Positions 25,701-35,819 of a stretch of DNA of 64,000 nucleotides are shown here, in pieces. Within the stretch, counting starts at the first letter, position 1, and the number at the start of each line of letters is the position of its first letter. The notes under the pieces were generated by a model. It was not told the DNA's origin and did no database searches. It saw only the letters and a program-made list of their open reading frames with translations. The translations under genes and the position numbers were made by a program. Location of the stretch: contig NC_134279.1 of assembly GCF_949628215.1 (NCBI RefSeq), forward strand, positions 55,354,266-55,418,265. The letters are read 5' to 3'. The DNA is from Phalacrocorax aristotelis. Lineage: Eukaryota > Chordata > Aves > Suliformes > Phalacrocoracidae.

Positions 25701-28700
25701 TATCTGTGTGAGCTTGGAGTATTACATGTAAAAAGTCTCCTTCACATTTGTATTCTAAATGCCTAAGATATTTTTGTTTAATAATTCCCTGAGGAGTTAG
25801 ATGAACTTTTTTTTCTTCTGCCTTTCCCAGTAGATTTGAGGGTGTGTTCCCAGTGGCCTGAAATCTTTAAATTCTTCATTTGCATAGCTTGGTGTAGCAA
25901 CAGCAAGATCACTCTTGATGCCATTCTTGATATGAAGTACTTAAAACTTTACCAAGCCAGCCAGGCAAGCCAACAGTTAAAACAGATTTTAAAGTGCTCT
26001 GGTGCTTTAGATAAAATGCTCCATTTTATGAAGTATTTCAGGAAATTCATGTCAAGTTTGGGACACAAAACATGAGGACCATTTAACAATAATGCAGCAG
26101 AAACTATTAATGCAGATAGTCATGAATACTTGTAGCAGGCATAAATTAAACATCGTGTCCTTTGCTAGCTTCATTAGTATAGTCCCCAGAGTTTTGTCAA
26201 GATTGTTTTGAACTGCATTACACCAAAGCATCCAAGACATTAAGGGTTTTTTCCTTGACTGTAGGACAATACATTCGGGCTGTGAATGCTCATTGCTCTA
26301 AGCAATGCTTTTTTACAATGTTCACAACCACAACAGCATATGAAAAGTCTTAGCACTTAATCTTGTAGCTTTATGGAAGAATTCACAAACTGATCATGAT
26401 GGTAAAATGATCATAAGAGTCTGACATATTCAGATTTTTCATGTAACTCTTAAGATAAAAATAGCCTTTATTTAGCAACCAAATCTCTTTACAAATTACA
26501 GAAATTACAGGCCTGTTGAGTACTGTGAAAAAGCTGAAATTCTGAATGCTTGGATTTACACTTCGATTAAGTTTCAGTTTTGTCAAAGGTGCTTAGTTAC
26601 ATGGAACTGTCATCAGTTGTGAAAAATGCTGACTTTTTTGAGGGTTTTTAGAATCACAGACTGATTAGGAACCTGTGACTTACCCTGTGACTGGTTACGA
26701 TCAAGCGATTATGCCCTTGAAGCCTTTTATAAAGTCTGTTTTTCTCATGTGTCTCAACAGACACTAGGTCAGACTTCCTGCTTGTATCATATGCATCATT
26801 TTTTTTGCTATCTTGTATATTTACTGAAAGAGTCTTGAACAGTTGTAAGAGTCAAAGGAACCTTTGATCTTAGGCGGAGGAAGCATGCTCGGCACAGACT
26901 GAATGCCCAATAAATACGGGACTTTCTGCATCACTATCGTAAAAGCTTTATTTTTCATAATATAATTGCTTCTTTGTGGCTGCTTAGGGGTTTCAGCTAG
27001 ACTTGCTGCTGTCAGCAGCGTACTACTGAGCAGCATTGTCACCCGAGAGAAATTGTACCCCCCCCCCCCCAGTGAGCACCTAACACTTGGGCAGGATCCA
27101 AGGGATGATTATGAGAGCCTTTGGCATTTAGTACAGCAACTAATAGGTGGTTACATTATCTTCTGAAGGCATGAGCTTTAATTTGCTTGGTAACAGGCAG
27201 GAAGGAAATGGAAAGTGTCATCTTCTGTTGCTCAGCTCTTAGCTGTAAGTGATGATGCCTAAAGTATTTGGTTTCTTCTTGTAGCGTTTGTATGCGGAAT
27301 CCTTTGCAAAGTGCAATGTGCAAAAAAGTCAGGGAGAAAAAAATTGCAGGTATTTTAGCTTAAAAGAATGCTCTTGAGTGAAATTTCCCATTTTTTTTCT
27401 TTTTTACAAAGGAGAGAAAATGCAGCTGTTTGGAAGGTAGTGTTTGGGATTAGCAATCTTGATCATCCATCAGGCTTCATGCAGACCCGACTAGTGAAGA
27501 CCATTATCCTCCATCCGCGCTACAACAGAGCGGTCGTAGACTATGATATCAGCATTGTGGAACTAGACAAGGATATCAACGAGACAAGCTATGTAAGACC
27601 TGTCTGTTTGCCCAGCAAGGACCAGTTGGCCAAGCCGGATACCTACTGCTACATCACAGGCTGGGGACACATGGGCAACAAAAGTAAGATGAGTATTTCT
27701 GGGATTCTTGGAAAAACATGCTAACCTTCTTCTGAGTTAACCAAATGAGTGATCCCATTACAAAGCCTTATCCATTTATACTGTTACTGGACCTTACTAA
27801 ATACGAGGGAACTGTAACTACGCGTGAAGGGATCTAGCTGTGACTAGACTGTAACTTTTTCAAATCAGCAGCCTGCATTTATGCTCCTTAATCCTTATTT
27901 AGAGACATGGCTTGATTTTAAAAACTGTTGAGGATCTAGAAACTCCTATCAAGAAAGTCACCTAAATAGGTTATAACTTCGCTGGTCTAGGTTGCATTCA
28001 GAACTGTATTGAGAAGGTATCAGCTCATCAGTGGGGAAGGCAACATTTTTAGTTCACTGAAAGCACTGGCATACAGGCTGCATGAATATTTTCTTGAGGA
28101 TTCAATGCTCTGTGTCACACTTTGACTTGTGACATAATTTATCCCATCCAGGCATAATCACAAGTGTTGTTTTTGTCTCTCTGAACAGACCACTAGTGTG
28201 TTTTCTTGTTCTGTGGCCACGGCAATCCTTGGGTCCCATGACAAGAACAGTGGTGTTATGTAAAATCTTTGTTTAGACAAAACAATTCTGCATGCATCAT
28301 ATGCAAATTATCCTGGCCCCGCCCGTTAATGCTCTAGCCATTGTGTTTCGCCCTTCGCTAGTGTAGCAATTACTAGGGAAGGCTGTCGGTCTGTACACTT
28401 GAGAAGGAAACTGTCCTTTTGGAATTGCCTCAGGTGGGACGTCACCTCTAGTGACCAGGTCAGACGTGGCAAAAATTAAATGGCACCTGTGAGCGATCGG
28501 CTGTTTACTAGCTGTGCTACCCATCTAAAAATATCTTTATTGTAACGGCCGGAACCACCTCCCCAACCCCCAAAATGCTTTTGCACCACTGGTAAGTGTG
28601 GAAAAAGGTTCTTTGCTGTCCAATGTGGTTTCAGCATTGCTTTTAAAGATTTTATGTTATGAAGCGTCAGAACCCATCATGGCTACACAGCATTTAGTCC

Positions 28701-30129
28701 TTCATGCCCTAGGTTGAACAACTGTCCTTAAAATTTGAGCTCGGTCAGCTGTTTACACTAGGAAGAAGTCCTTTATTGGCTCCTGAATGAGCTAATTTCA
28801 ATAACCTTTGAATGCTGATTCCCTGGTACACTCTCTAAGTCAGATTTACCCAAACATAACTCAAACTGCCTGTGACTATACCAAGCTTTACCATGAGAGA
28901 CACCAAGAAACTGGGAGTTCCTGCCATGGAACACTGAGTCAAACCTCTCCTCCACCTCCCTCACGTTACTGTTTTCCAGCCAATACTGCCCCCACCTTAA
29001 AAGCCCCATACTGTGTCAGGTAAAGGCGCTCTCCCCCCCTCAGTCCGTCAGTGCGAATGCAGGATAAGCAGCAAGCGTCACACCAGTCCCCACGGGACTA
29101 GGCCTCCTCCAGAATGCACCATGTACGCTCCTGGCTCAGAAGCACGACAGGCGCGAAGCCTGAATGGCAGCAGTGCAAACCACCACCTGCTTTCACCTTA
29201 GCTTTGTGCTAAAGGTGGGGTTGTTCTCTCCTTATGTTTAGTATCTATATAAAAGGTAATATTTATAATCTATCTTAATGGAAATACCGTATCTCGAAGT
29301 GCCATCATAACTATCTGTGCGTGCATGTGTAGTTTAATGCTTAATTCTGTTTTCCAGTGCCTTTCAAGCTTCAAGAAGGAGAGGTTCGCATCATTTCCTT
29401 AGAACAATGCCAGTCATACTTTGACATGAAAACCATCACCAGCAGGATGCTGTGCGCTGGCTACGAGTCTGGCACTGTGGACTCTTGCATGGTAGGCTTC
29501 TCTCTGAGGAGGAACTCACAGCTAGGCTTGCTTTTAGAAATCGAAGTGCTAAGCTGTTTATTAGGTAGAGCGTACTTCATCTACTACAGGAATTACAAGT
29601 TATTTATGTATTTTAACCCAACTTTCATTATTATTATTATTGGTATAATCAACTTCAGTTTATGGTAATGAACTGCTGCTTGAAGATGCTAAGGTTTATC
29701 TGTGTTAGTTAACTATCTGACTTTTCTAAACTTGTATGAGCTTTCTGCAGCTAATTTTTTGTACAAATATATCAGGGAATAACTACCAGTAACGCTGTGT
29801 GCTGCTAAGCAGTTCAGCAGAGCAGCCGGTTTTTACAGCTGAGTTATTACAGGCGAGTCGCTGCAGGAACTGAGACACAGCTTGAACCATATGACTGGTG
29901 GCCACGCGTAGCCCCTGCAGACTGGTTTTTTTCTTTCACGTTGCAGGGTGACAGTGGAGGACCGCTGGTGTGTGAGCAACCTGCAGGGCGCTGGACTTTG
30001 TTTGGTTTAACATCTTGGGGCTCTGTCTGCTTTTCCAAGGTTTTGGGACCTGGAGTTTACAGTAATGTGTCACATTTTATTGAGTGGATTGAAAGACAAA
30101 TATACATCCACACCTTTCTGCTAAACTAA
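1636..30129 (+). CDS. CORIN: CORIN, 3' part of gene: SRCR and serine protease domains (gene-level entry)
   Basis: Seven exons join as 1636-1765, 15125-15247, 18884-18933, 20476-20650, 27412-27683, 29358-29491 and 29947-30129, all with GT-AG borders and matching phases, giving 354 codons plus a stop. Corin is a type II membrane serine protease that cleaves pro-atrial natriuretic peptide at the cell surface, mainly in heart. Visible parts are the C-terminal SRCR domain, the linker with activation site KR/ILGG, and a full S1 trypsin domain. The catalytic residues are His in TVAHC (20637-20639), Asp in DYDIS (27545-27547) and Ser in GDSGGP (29953-29955). An Asp in VDSCM (29480-29482) sits at the base of the S1 pocket, fitting cleavage after Arg or Lys. 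The protein ends in IYIHTFLLN, close to the mammalian end as I recall it. The cytoplasmic tail, membrane anchor, frizzled and LDL-receptor repeats must lie left of the window. The convergent ATP10D neighbour supports the assignment. Confidence 0.97.
6541..6640 (+). mobile_element. CR1 LINE 3'-end fragment
   Basis: The tail signature ggttggaccagatgacctcc, then aggccccttccaacctcagc and ccattctgtgactgactga, is the standard 3' end of CR1 elements. Only about 100 bases remain, consistent with strong 5' truncation at insertion. Confidence 0.8.
9069..10012 (-). mobile_element. CR1 LINE, 5'-truncated, relatively young, antisense to CORIN
   Basis: Read on the - strand this is the end of CR1 ORF2 and the 3' UTR. 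It begins near [19 protein letters not shown] with the reverse-transcriptase motif [10 protein letters not shown] intact, continues [20 protein letters not shown] and [15 protein letters not shown], then [20 protein letters not shown], and ends with the tail tctatgattctatgatt at 9069. The reading frame is broken by two one-base losses (near 9812 and 9541) and an in-frame TAG (9369-9371). The same lesions occur in the element at 21917-25451. No target-site duplication is evident, as usual for CR1. Confidence 0.92.
10036..11030 (+). mobile_element. Old, diverged CR1 LINE fragment
   Basis: Heavily decayed but recognisable from the CR1 layout: aaaaagggagaaagaggac resembles the YKKGxKED motif region, gaaaaggctgtggatag resembles the KAVD region before the SKAFD motif, atcaagctgggaggacc resembles the TKLGG region, and ccatcattagagatttttaa with agatcagatggcctcataag matches the 3' end. 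Many stops and indels. The younger inverted CR1 abuts its left end. Confidence 0.65.
11820..12325 (-). mobile_element. Diverged CR1 LINE 3' fragment
   Basis: Starts with agaatcataaaatcccca (complement of the CR1 tail) and continues with the antisense CR1 features: agtccatctcccacttgaag, ttccagggctgctccacctt, caggctgtttccacttgttc and ttcctcttcacaagagtaaa. Highly diverged, no coding capacity. Confidence 0.75.
15125..15247 (+). CDS. CORIN: CORIN exon: middle of SRCR domain
   Basis: The acceptor is tgtttcag and the donor gg/gtaagt. The exon enters and leaves in phase 2 and encodes [15 protein letters not shown], then WLNLHSDW and LHALLVNG. The Trp and HS-x-W pattern and the LLVNG end match the SRCR segment of vertebrate corin. 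A 13.4-kb intron separates it from the previous exon. Confidence 0.93.
17040..17615 (-). mobile_element. Solo LTR of an avian endogenous retrovirus, antisense to CORIN
   Basis: A 576-bp unit bounded by TG...CA (tgtcgtggtttagcc at the left end, gaaaccaggaca at the right end as read on +) and flanked by the perfect 5-bp duplication AGCTG at 17035-17039 and 17616-17620. The inverse strand is homologous along its length to the LTR at 57913-58491, which sets the orientation. On the - strand the order is a perfect CRE palindrome ATGACGTCAT (17365-17374), TATATAAA (17351-17358), then ATTAAA (17166-17171), the promoter-to-polyadenylation order of an LTR. No internal retroviral sequence remains, as after recombination between two LTRs. 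Confidence 0.92.
17351..17374 (-). promoter_or_regulatory. LTR core promoter: CRE and TATA box
   Basis: On the - strand a perfect ATGACGTCAT palindrome is followed six bases later by TATATAAA. This is the expected U3 promoter position within the solo LTR. In the sister LTR at 57913 the matching sites read TAATGTCAT and AGTATGTGAA, so they are degraded there. Activity is not shown by sequence alone. Confidence 0.6.
18884..18933 (+). CDS. CORIN: CORIN exon: end of SRCR domain (50-nt micro-exon)
   Basis: This short exon lies between atttag and gtaaga. It enters in phase 2, leaves in phase 1 and encodes [16 protein letters not shown]. It supplies the last two cysteines of the SRCR fold before the linker to the protease. 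At 50 nt it is too short to show as an ORF, but both splice sites, both phases and the protein agree. Confidence 0.92.
18934..20475 (+). other. CORIN intron, 1.5 kb
   Basis: No repeat copy, gene or RNA recognised between the SRCR micro-exon and the activation-site exon. Confidence 0.75.
20476..20650 (+). CDS. CORIN: CORIN exon: zymogen activation site and catalytic His
   Basis: The acceptor is cctcactag and the donor gg/gtgaga. The exon encodes [17 protein letters not shown]; the activation cleavage falls after Arg at 20511-20513, before ILGG. The Cys of DCGRR is the one expected to stay disulphide-linked to the protease domain after activation. [11 protein letters not shown] carries the catalytic His at 20637-20639. 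Everything needed for trypsin-like activation is intact. Confidence 0.96.
21917..21943. repeat. Perfect 10-bp inverted repeat at the left edge of the CR1
   Basis: GGATCACTGT at 21917-21926 and its exact complement ACAGTGATCC at 21934-21943, separated by seven bases. It sits where recognisable CR1 sequence begins. Confidence 0.75.
21948..22500 (+). pseudogene. CR1 ORF1 C-terminal (esterase-like) remnant
   Basis: Frame 21804-22412 carries [20 protein letters not shown], then [19 protein letters not shown] and [14 protein letters not shown]. This is the SGNH/GDSL-esterase-like domain known from CR1 ORF1. The usual block II would read GTND; here it reads GSDEV. The frame breaks near 22360, after which DGVHLL-type residues appear in another frame (near 22441-22460). 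Upstream ORF1 sequence is missing. Confidence 0.75.
22540..25365 (+). pseudogene. CR1 ORF2 remnant: endonuclease, reverse transcriptase, C-terminal domain
   Basis: Open segments at 22525-23004, 22869-23855, 24114-24806, 24650-25033, 24943-25149 and 25150-25365 overlap in shifting frames and together follow the CR1 ORF2 order. A stop interrupts the finger region at 24073-24075 (YKKG then TAG). The catalytic FADD reads FAGD near 24568, which alone should abolish polymerase activity. At least three further lesions lie downstream (near 24707, 24975 and 25147). Confidence 0.88.
27058..27070 (+). repeat. Homopolymer run of 13 C
   Basis: Thirteen C in a row in a CORIN intron, 340 bases before an exon. 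Such tracts are prone to length error in assemblies and to slippage in vivo. Confidence 0.9.
27412..27683 (+). CDS. CORIN: CORIN exon: catalytic Asp region
   Basis: The acceptor is ttttttacaaag and the donor aaaa/gtaaga. The exon encodes [20 protein letters not shown], then [20 protein letters not shown] with the catalytic Asp at 27545-27547, then YVRPVCLP and [12 protein letters not shown]. Enters in phase 2 and leaves in phase 1. The sequence is strongly conserved with mammalian corin. Confidence 0.97.
27684..29357 (+). other. CORIN intron, 1.7 kb
   Basis: No exon or recognisable repeat. A GC-richer stretch at 28290-28520 carries a cluster of transcription-factor-like motifs described separately. 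A pyrimidine-rich segment lies near 28930-29060. Confidence 0.7.
28298..28460. promoter_or_regulatory. Possible regulatory cluster in a CORIN intron
   Basis: Within 160 bases lie an octamer ATGCAAAT (28301-28308), a GC-box-like GGCCCCGCCC (28315-28324), an E-box CAGGTG (28431-28436) and a CRE-like GGACGTCA (28437-28444). Such short motifs arise by chance; the grouping and the locally higher CpG content are the only support. Confidence 0.2.
29358..29491 (+). CDS. CORIN: CORIN exon: substrate-pocket Asp region
   Basis: The acceptor is tgttttccag and the donor atg/gtaggc. The exon encodes [20 protein letters not shown], then [13 protein letters not shown]. The Asp of VDSCM (29480-29482), six residues before the catalytic Ser, is the specificity residue of trypsin-type enzymes. 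It leaves in phase 0, directly before GDSGGP. Confidence 0.97.
29492..29946 (+). other. CORIN last intron, 455 bp
   Basis: Holds only a short (ATT)n run at about 29629-29641 and the pyrimidine tract before the final acceptor. Confidence 0.8.
29947..30129 (+). CDS. CORIN: CORIN last coding exon: catalytic Ser and C terminus
   Basis: The acceptor is cacgttgcag. The exon starts [16 protein letters not shown] (catalytic Ser codon AGT, 29953-29955), continues [20 protein letters not shown] and ends [11 protein letters not shown] before TAA at 30127-30129. Sixty codons, phase 0. No sign of damage. Confidence 0.97.
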   Translation, partial: GDSGGPLVCEQPAGRWTLFGLTSWGSVCFSKVLGPGVYSNVSHFIEWIERQIYIHTFLLN

Positions 30130-32690
30130 CTCCAGATGGTAAGAATTGTGCTGACAGACAAAAGAAAAAAGGAATCAGCACATCAACACCGAAGATTTCA
30201 CAGTCCAAAAACTCTATGAAAAGGAGTTTCAAGCTCTATCTATTCTTCTTGTGGAGCTACAGAATATGCAGTGTATGTTAACGGTAAACCCTCTGCGGTG
30301 AATATACTTTGGGGTAGAATTAATAATCCTTTTGACTTTTCTTTTAACTGTGTTGTGCTGATATTCCACGCACAGCAAAAGGCTTAAAAGAAAAGAATCA
30401 GCCACTTTCTGCCTTTCAGCTATTCAAACTAAGCAGTAGCACAGACTAGAAAAACCTTTTTAGATAATCTATTTTAATACTAGTCAATTAGTAGCACATG
30501 CATTTTCTCTCACTTGTTGTCATGAGGCGCAAACTTGATGCAGTCAGGTGGCACTGACAGGACGTATATTCACAAGGGCAAGGCCAGGCATGGCTGCACC
30601 TCACACTGGAGGGTGTGGGGGAGAGTGACGAAGGTGGTACATCTGCGTGGCACAGAGCACATTGAAGCACACGTGCAGGTCTCCAGAGGTGTGCAGCCGT
30701 GTGCTGCTGGGGTGCCTGAGCCAACGCTTTCTGTCCCTCAGGGTGGCTAATGTGCATGGACACAGCCCCGTGCCATCCAGACGCCACAGCTACTGTTCCC
30801 AGAGCCAGGCTGAGTCTCCCTAGGGGCGGCTAGACTCCTAGCTACCACTTGAGGCACCTGAGACCAAAACTTACTTGTTCACACTCCTTAGATGGTTTCT
30901 ACCACTTAATTTTCTGAAGCTTCCAATGTCCTAATCTGTCCAGGAAACACCCATGTCTTGACAGCGCTACACAGATTAGCACATTTACCAAACCTACATC
31001 CCACTGGCTTTTTTCCCCGTTTTGTGTGATGTGTTCAGCCTATAAAGTGTTCATTGAACATCTCCAGCCTACTACAGAGTCAGTGACATTGAACAGCTGG
31101 TAAGATATGGAAAATGCAGATTTAAAGTGCAAAAGATGCAGTGTGAGTAACCAGCTGCTGTAGGTGATGCCCTACACAGCTCACAGCTTTTGGGAGGTGT
31201 CAGGAACCTGAGGATTACAGGATGAATTTCACTGGAGAACAATGCATTTAAAACTTGCACATTTTTCAGTGCTGTGCCTGGTCCACTGTGAACCCAGCCT
31301 AAGGCATAGAATTACCCTCTCTGCTACCTCTGGCATGCCCCCATGACAACATGGCAGGGCCTTGTCAATACCATGACTGCCATATGTGGAAACATGCATT
31401 AGGAGTTAAACAAACAGACATTTCAGGTACTATTAATCATGTTACAACTAATCTACATAGAGCTGAATCTTGCTTTAGTGAAAGTTTACCTCTTATTTCC
31501 ATAGCTTCTTCTTTAACATGCCTAATGTTAGACATACTAGACAGCACTCTAGACAGCATTATTAATAAATATTCAGTATTCATGTTACAGATTCTGAAAC
31601 TCAAGTGACTGTTGTATCACTGTTTCACGCCCAGAAAGAAAATCCCTCTAGGCTTTGCTAAGCTTGAGTTTGTTGTTTTTTGGTTGTTTTTTTTTTTTTT
31701 TTTAACCGATTAAGGATTTTTACTATAACATATAAACACGCTGCTTCTCCCAGCTATAAATGGGAGAAAGCAGCTGCGACCGTGTTTTTCCAGTACAAGT
31801 AGATTACAGATGCAGCAGGTTATTGATGGCCTTGCCTCAGGGATATGGAAGCTGGAGCTCTCCGTCCCCCCACTTCAGTTTTTCTCTGGGCCAGGATCTC
31901 TGCAGCTGTGGGACAGCAAAGTCCCAGAGCCGGTTACCGGGGTAGGCGGCCCAGGGGCTGTCGGAGCCAGCCCGCCCCACCGCCTGTCTGACGTGTGCGC
32001 TGACAGGCAGGTGTCAGCAAGGCCGGTGTTCCAAAAGAGGTGCTGTTGTGAAACGAACAGCCCAGCGTGACGTCTCTCCACCAGATGAAGTGGTTAGCAG
32101 CGTTGAGTTTTGTAAAGCACTGAGTGCATATAATCACTTCATGTAGATATCAGCACTACCACATGATAACAGGTAAGGACACATTTTCAGTAACTGGGTT
32201 TGGCCCGCCACCAGTTTCTGAGCAGTCCCTCCCAGGAAATGAGGGAGAGTCCTGCTTAAACACATGGTCCAGTCCCTCCTGTATGGGATCCGTCTAAAGA
32301 AATTAGAGGCTGAGGCCGCATCCCAGATGGCTTTAGGAGGGAGCAGTTGGGTCTTTTCCTTCCCCACAACTGTGTCTGACACAACATTCCGTGTAAAGAG
32401 GAAATTTGTAATTTTATAAATGTATTTTTATACTGCTTTTTTTATGTGTGCACATGAAATAGGCAAACATACTCCTCCTTCCACTGTACAAGCCCTTCCC
32501 TGTGTGCTGACATAACAGCTATGATCACAATTACGCTGTTTCTCTTACAAGTGTACCCTCACTGTAAGGTAACAATTGTTGGTTTTACTTCTACCACAGC
32601 TGTAGCTCCAAATGGAAGCAATGTCACACAGTCAAGTGGATGCGTTTCTTTCTAGCTGTACTAATAAAAATTTACAGTCCTTTTCCAAGT
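30130..32690 (+). other. CORIN: CORIN 3' untranslated region (extent inferred)
   Basis: No further coding sequence follows the CORIN stop. The first AATAAA on this strand after the stop is at 31564-31569, and a second at 32663-32668 is followed by a GT-rich stretch (ttctgtgttgaaaatgtg). Either could end the transcript. A 17-base T run lies at 31687-31703, and a GC-richer patch at 31840-32060 contains a 7-bp inverted repeat (31982-31988 with 32002-32008). The real end needs transcript data. Confidence 0.5.
32663..32668 (+). terminator. Candidate CORIN polyadenylation signal
   Basis: Canonical AATAAA 2.5 kb after the stop codon, followed within about 30 bases by a T/GT-rich element, as cleavage sites require. 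The competing hexamer at 31564-31569 lacks an equally clear downstream element. Confidence 0.4.
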
Positions 32691-35600
32691 AACTTCTGTG
32701 TTGAAAATGTGTTTTAATCTTTAGAGAGACTCAGTGACAATATGGAGGTGTGACACTATAACTTTAGCAATAATGCCTAAAAATAACCTTAAAAGGTATT
32801 TGCATACCCTTATCTAGCTTTTTTAGGCAGCCCTGACAGCCCTATTGGTGCTACAACACTTGCGGAGGTTCTGGCACTACCATCACTGTACAACTTTCAG
32901 TTTCTTCTGCATGTATGCTTCCAATATGGAACGCTACCAGCTGCCAACAACTACTCTGGATTGAAAAACCTGAAAAACTAAAGCTGCCATCAAATTTCTA
33001 TGAACACATTTTGTTCTATGGCTTTCCTCGGGAATATTATTAGTTTGAAATAACCGTCCCCTTTTAACTGGTACACAGCATTTCAACAACATGTACGTGT
33101 GCTGAAATCAAAATAATAAGCATGCAGAAACTTAAAACAGTTAAAATTTGCCTTTTCACTGCAGTCAACAATAAGGTATCCAGGACCATGAGGACAAGAG
33201 TACCACAACCAGAATAAAACAGGAGCAAATAATATAAAAACCATACTGAAATTCAGCTATGAGAATATTCTTAACATGGTCACCTTCAGAACTTGCCCGT
33301 CAGCCTCCGCAGGGAGGAAGGGCTGGCCTGACCAGAGGCAGGGCCGGCAGGAGCGGCGGGTGCTCTGCAGCCAGCGGGGCTGAGGGGAAATACGCAGCTG
33401 GGGTTAAACATTCAGCTCAAACTGCGCCCCAGGTACACACCAAAGCTCACTGTGCTGCGAAAATGCTCAGTAAAGGCTGTGGCTGACTGCCAGCTGCAAA
33501 TGTTTAGCACAGGTACAGCTGCTGTGAGAAAAATAATTTCTAAAAAGCTTTTTTTTTCCTGTAAATGAAATATTGCACATCAAAAAGTGAGTTAAAGCTG
33601 CTCTAGGTGTAGCTACAAAGTTCGGGGAGTTGAAGGTGCTTGTTTTGGTTTATTTTAAACTGACAATCGAAAGTATAAATGCTGCGCCTTCCTTCATGCC
33701 ATCTGGAAGGCACCTGTGATATGATCTGAAAAACCTTGTTTTCAAAACGGAAAAGTCAGGTCATGCTGTGCCTAAGTGCAGAAGGAAGCAGGGGATCATG
33801 ACGTCTCCAGTGCTAAAAAAAATAAAGGAAACATTCAACTGTTGAGAAGCAAAGGAGAGCGACTCGCTTCACCCTTCATTTGGCACCACTTTAGATATGG
33901 CCGATTAGCATTTTGAAGCTTTGATTAAAGACTCACTACCCTCATCTCCCCTTCAGTAAAAAACAGCAAGTCATCACAGCAGACAGCCCTTAGATATTTC
34001 TGTTTGTCCACAAGAACAACAAAAAAGAAAAACATCGGGTTTTACAAAGTCCTCTAAAAGAACACAACCTATATAGTGGGCAATTTTAAGCAACTCGCAC
34101 TGTCAGTGAAACAACATACCGGGAAAAACAATTAAAATGTGTGTGTGTGTGATTTTGTGTGGTACAGAAGTACTTACACTCTCAGCACAGAGGAACTTCT
34201 TTTAAAAGGACCTAAAGCTCCAAGGCAACCCACAGGGCCTGGCACTTCTGAGACCCAGATGAAATCATCCTTCCTCCAGTTTAAAAATCCACCCTGAAAG
34301 CCTCACCACACTAGGCAGTGAGTAGTGGGGCGACTAGGCTTGTAAAAAGCCTTGTGGTAGCAATTTAAGTGTCCCAGAGGCATCACGCAGCTGGCCCCAG
34401 GTCTAACAGGTGACTGCCACTCACATTTCTTCATGTAGTTTTGATGGCTCACAGTCACAGAGGGTTTTGGAAGATCTTAGCCTGAACGTGTACAGCTTTT
34501 GTATGATACACAGGTAAACTCCTGCAACTAGATGATCAGCTACCTGCCAAATCCGCTGGTAGGTTCTGCCCCTGCAGCAGGGGCAACAAGAGGGCAGGTT
34601 GCAGGCCAGCGTTGTCCTCCAAACTGCTTTTTAACAGTGACAGGGAGAGAGCTGGGCCCAGCACCCCCTCAGGTCACTACAAGTCCCAGAGCTCCTCCAT
34701 GAGACCTCAACGTACCTCAGTCGTAAGAGTCACAGACTTGTAGAACCATAGAACAGAATGATCTGTTCTCCATGGCCAAAGTGAAGAGAGGCCATAGATT
34801 TAGGTTGCAGAAGAAACATTCAGGTGAGACAATGGAAACAAACCCAATATTTGACTTTGAGGGCAGGAAAGCACTGGCTTGGCCTGCTCCTCTGGAGCTC
34901 TTTACAACAGGAGAACACCTGCTAGGCGTGGTACAGATAGAGCTGAGCCTGCTCTGGGGCTGTGGAGCAGAGCAGACGACTTCGCTGAGTCCCGGCAAGT
35001 CTGTTCCTGTACGATTCTGCCCTTGTACCAGCTCATCTCCCTGCACAACCTGCTGGCTGCTTTGCATCTCCTTCTTGGACACCTCGCAGCCACACCCGTG
35101 GCTTGCAGAGAAAGCTGAGATGTTTCACTGGAGACACCTGGAGTCCACTCCACTCGTGGCAAAGTGCCCCCTGCAGCAAGAAGGATGCTACAGGCAAACA
35201 TCTGAAAATTGTAACTGCTACCAGCATGCTCGATGTGATCTCTTAGAATTTGAATGTCTACCATCACTTCAAAGGTCCCCACTAATCTTATGTTAGAACT
35301 TAAAAATATTTTGTCATATGTTGAACCAAATTTAAAAAAATACATTTGCAGAAATGGCTGTCATCACTGGCTCCTTCCACTGTTTTTCTTCTGCAGGCTA
35401 AACAAAAAGGACATTTTTCTCCTCACTAACACTAGGGATGGAGTCAGCCCTGATTACATCCTACCTTTTGAAAACAGAACAGTTTTAAACTTTTGGTAAC
35501 ATGTGGTGACCTGCATTTGAATGAACTTAGCATGCCCTCAATATCTGCCTGGCATAGCAGCAGCTGTCTCGGACCTCACAGCGTTTGTTTAAATTCTTTC

Positions 35601-35813
35601 AGGGATCTTAAAAGATGTGGAATATGTAATGTTGATCATTGACATGGAAAGCTCATGGTTCAATTAAAAAGCAGGGCCCTTGCTCCAACACGGTGCCTAA
35701 AAATAAACACACAAATCTTGGCAATTTGAAAGCAGAAAGTTTTAGAAAGAAACAGAACCAAAAAATGGGCTCAATACTAATAATTCATTAGCAGCTACAG
35801 TTTGAGGAAACTG
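32691..35813. other. Intergenic region between convergent CORIN and ATP10D
   Basis: About 3.1 kb with no recognisable gene or repeat copy. It holds a short GC-rich patch (33290-33400), a (TG)n run at 34139-34151 and a GC-richer segment at 34560-35130 where both strands are open for 120-174 codons without recognisable domains. The boundaries depend on the inferred polyadenylation sites. Confidence 0.5.
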
Positions 35814-35819
35814 TTTATT
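35814..35819 (-). terminator. Candidate ATP10D polyadenylation signal
   Basis: First canonical AATAAA after the ATP10D stop on the - strand, with a downstream T/G-rich element of the kind cleavage factors bind. Another AATAAA lies further on near 33650. Confidence 0.4.

Larger units (their letters stand above)
20651..27411 (+). other. CORIN intron, 6.8 kb, carrying a long CR1
   Basis: Contains the CR1 at about 21917-25451. Flanks 20651-21916 and 25452-27411 show only unique sequence, apart from a run of 13 C at 27058-27070. Confidence 0.8.

Noticed and set aside
31670..31710. T-rich tract considered as the poly-A tail of an inverted retrocopy
   Set aside because: No gene-like sequence lies next to it and no flanking duplication is visible.
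34772..35296. 174-codon open frame on + with 147- and 121-codon frames opposite
   Set aside because: Both strands are open in several frames, which points to base composition rather than coding. No known domain and no clear promoter; lies in the CORIN-ATP10D intergenic region.
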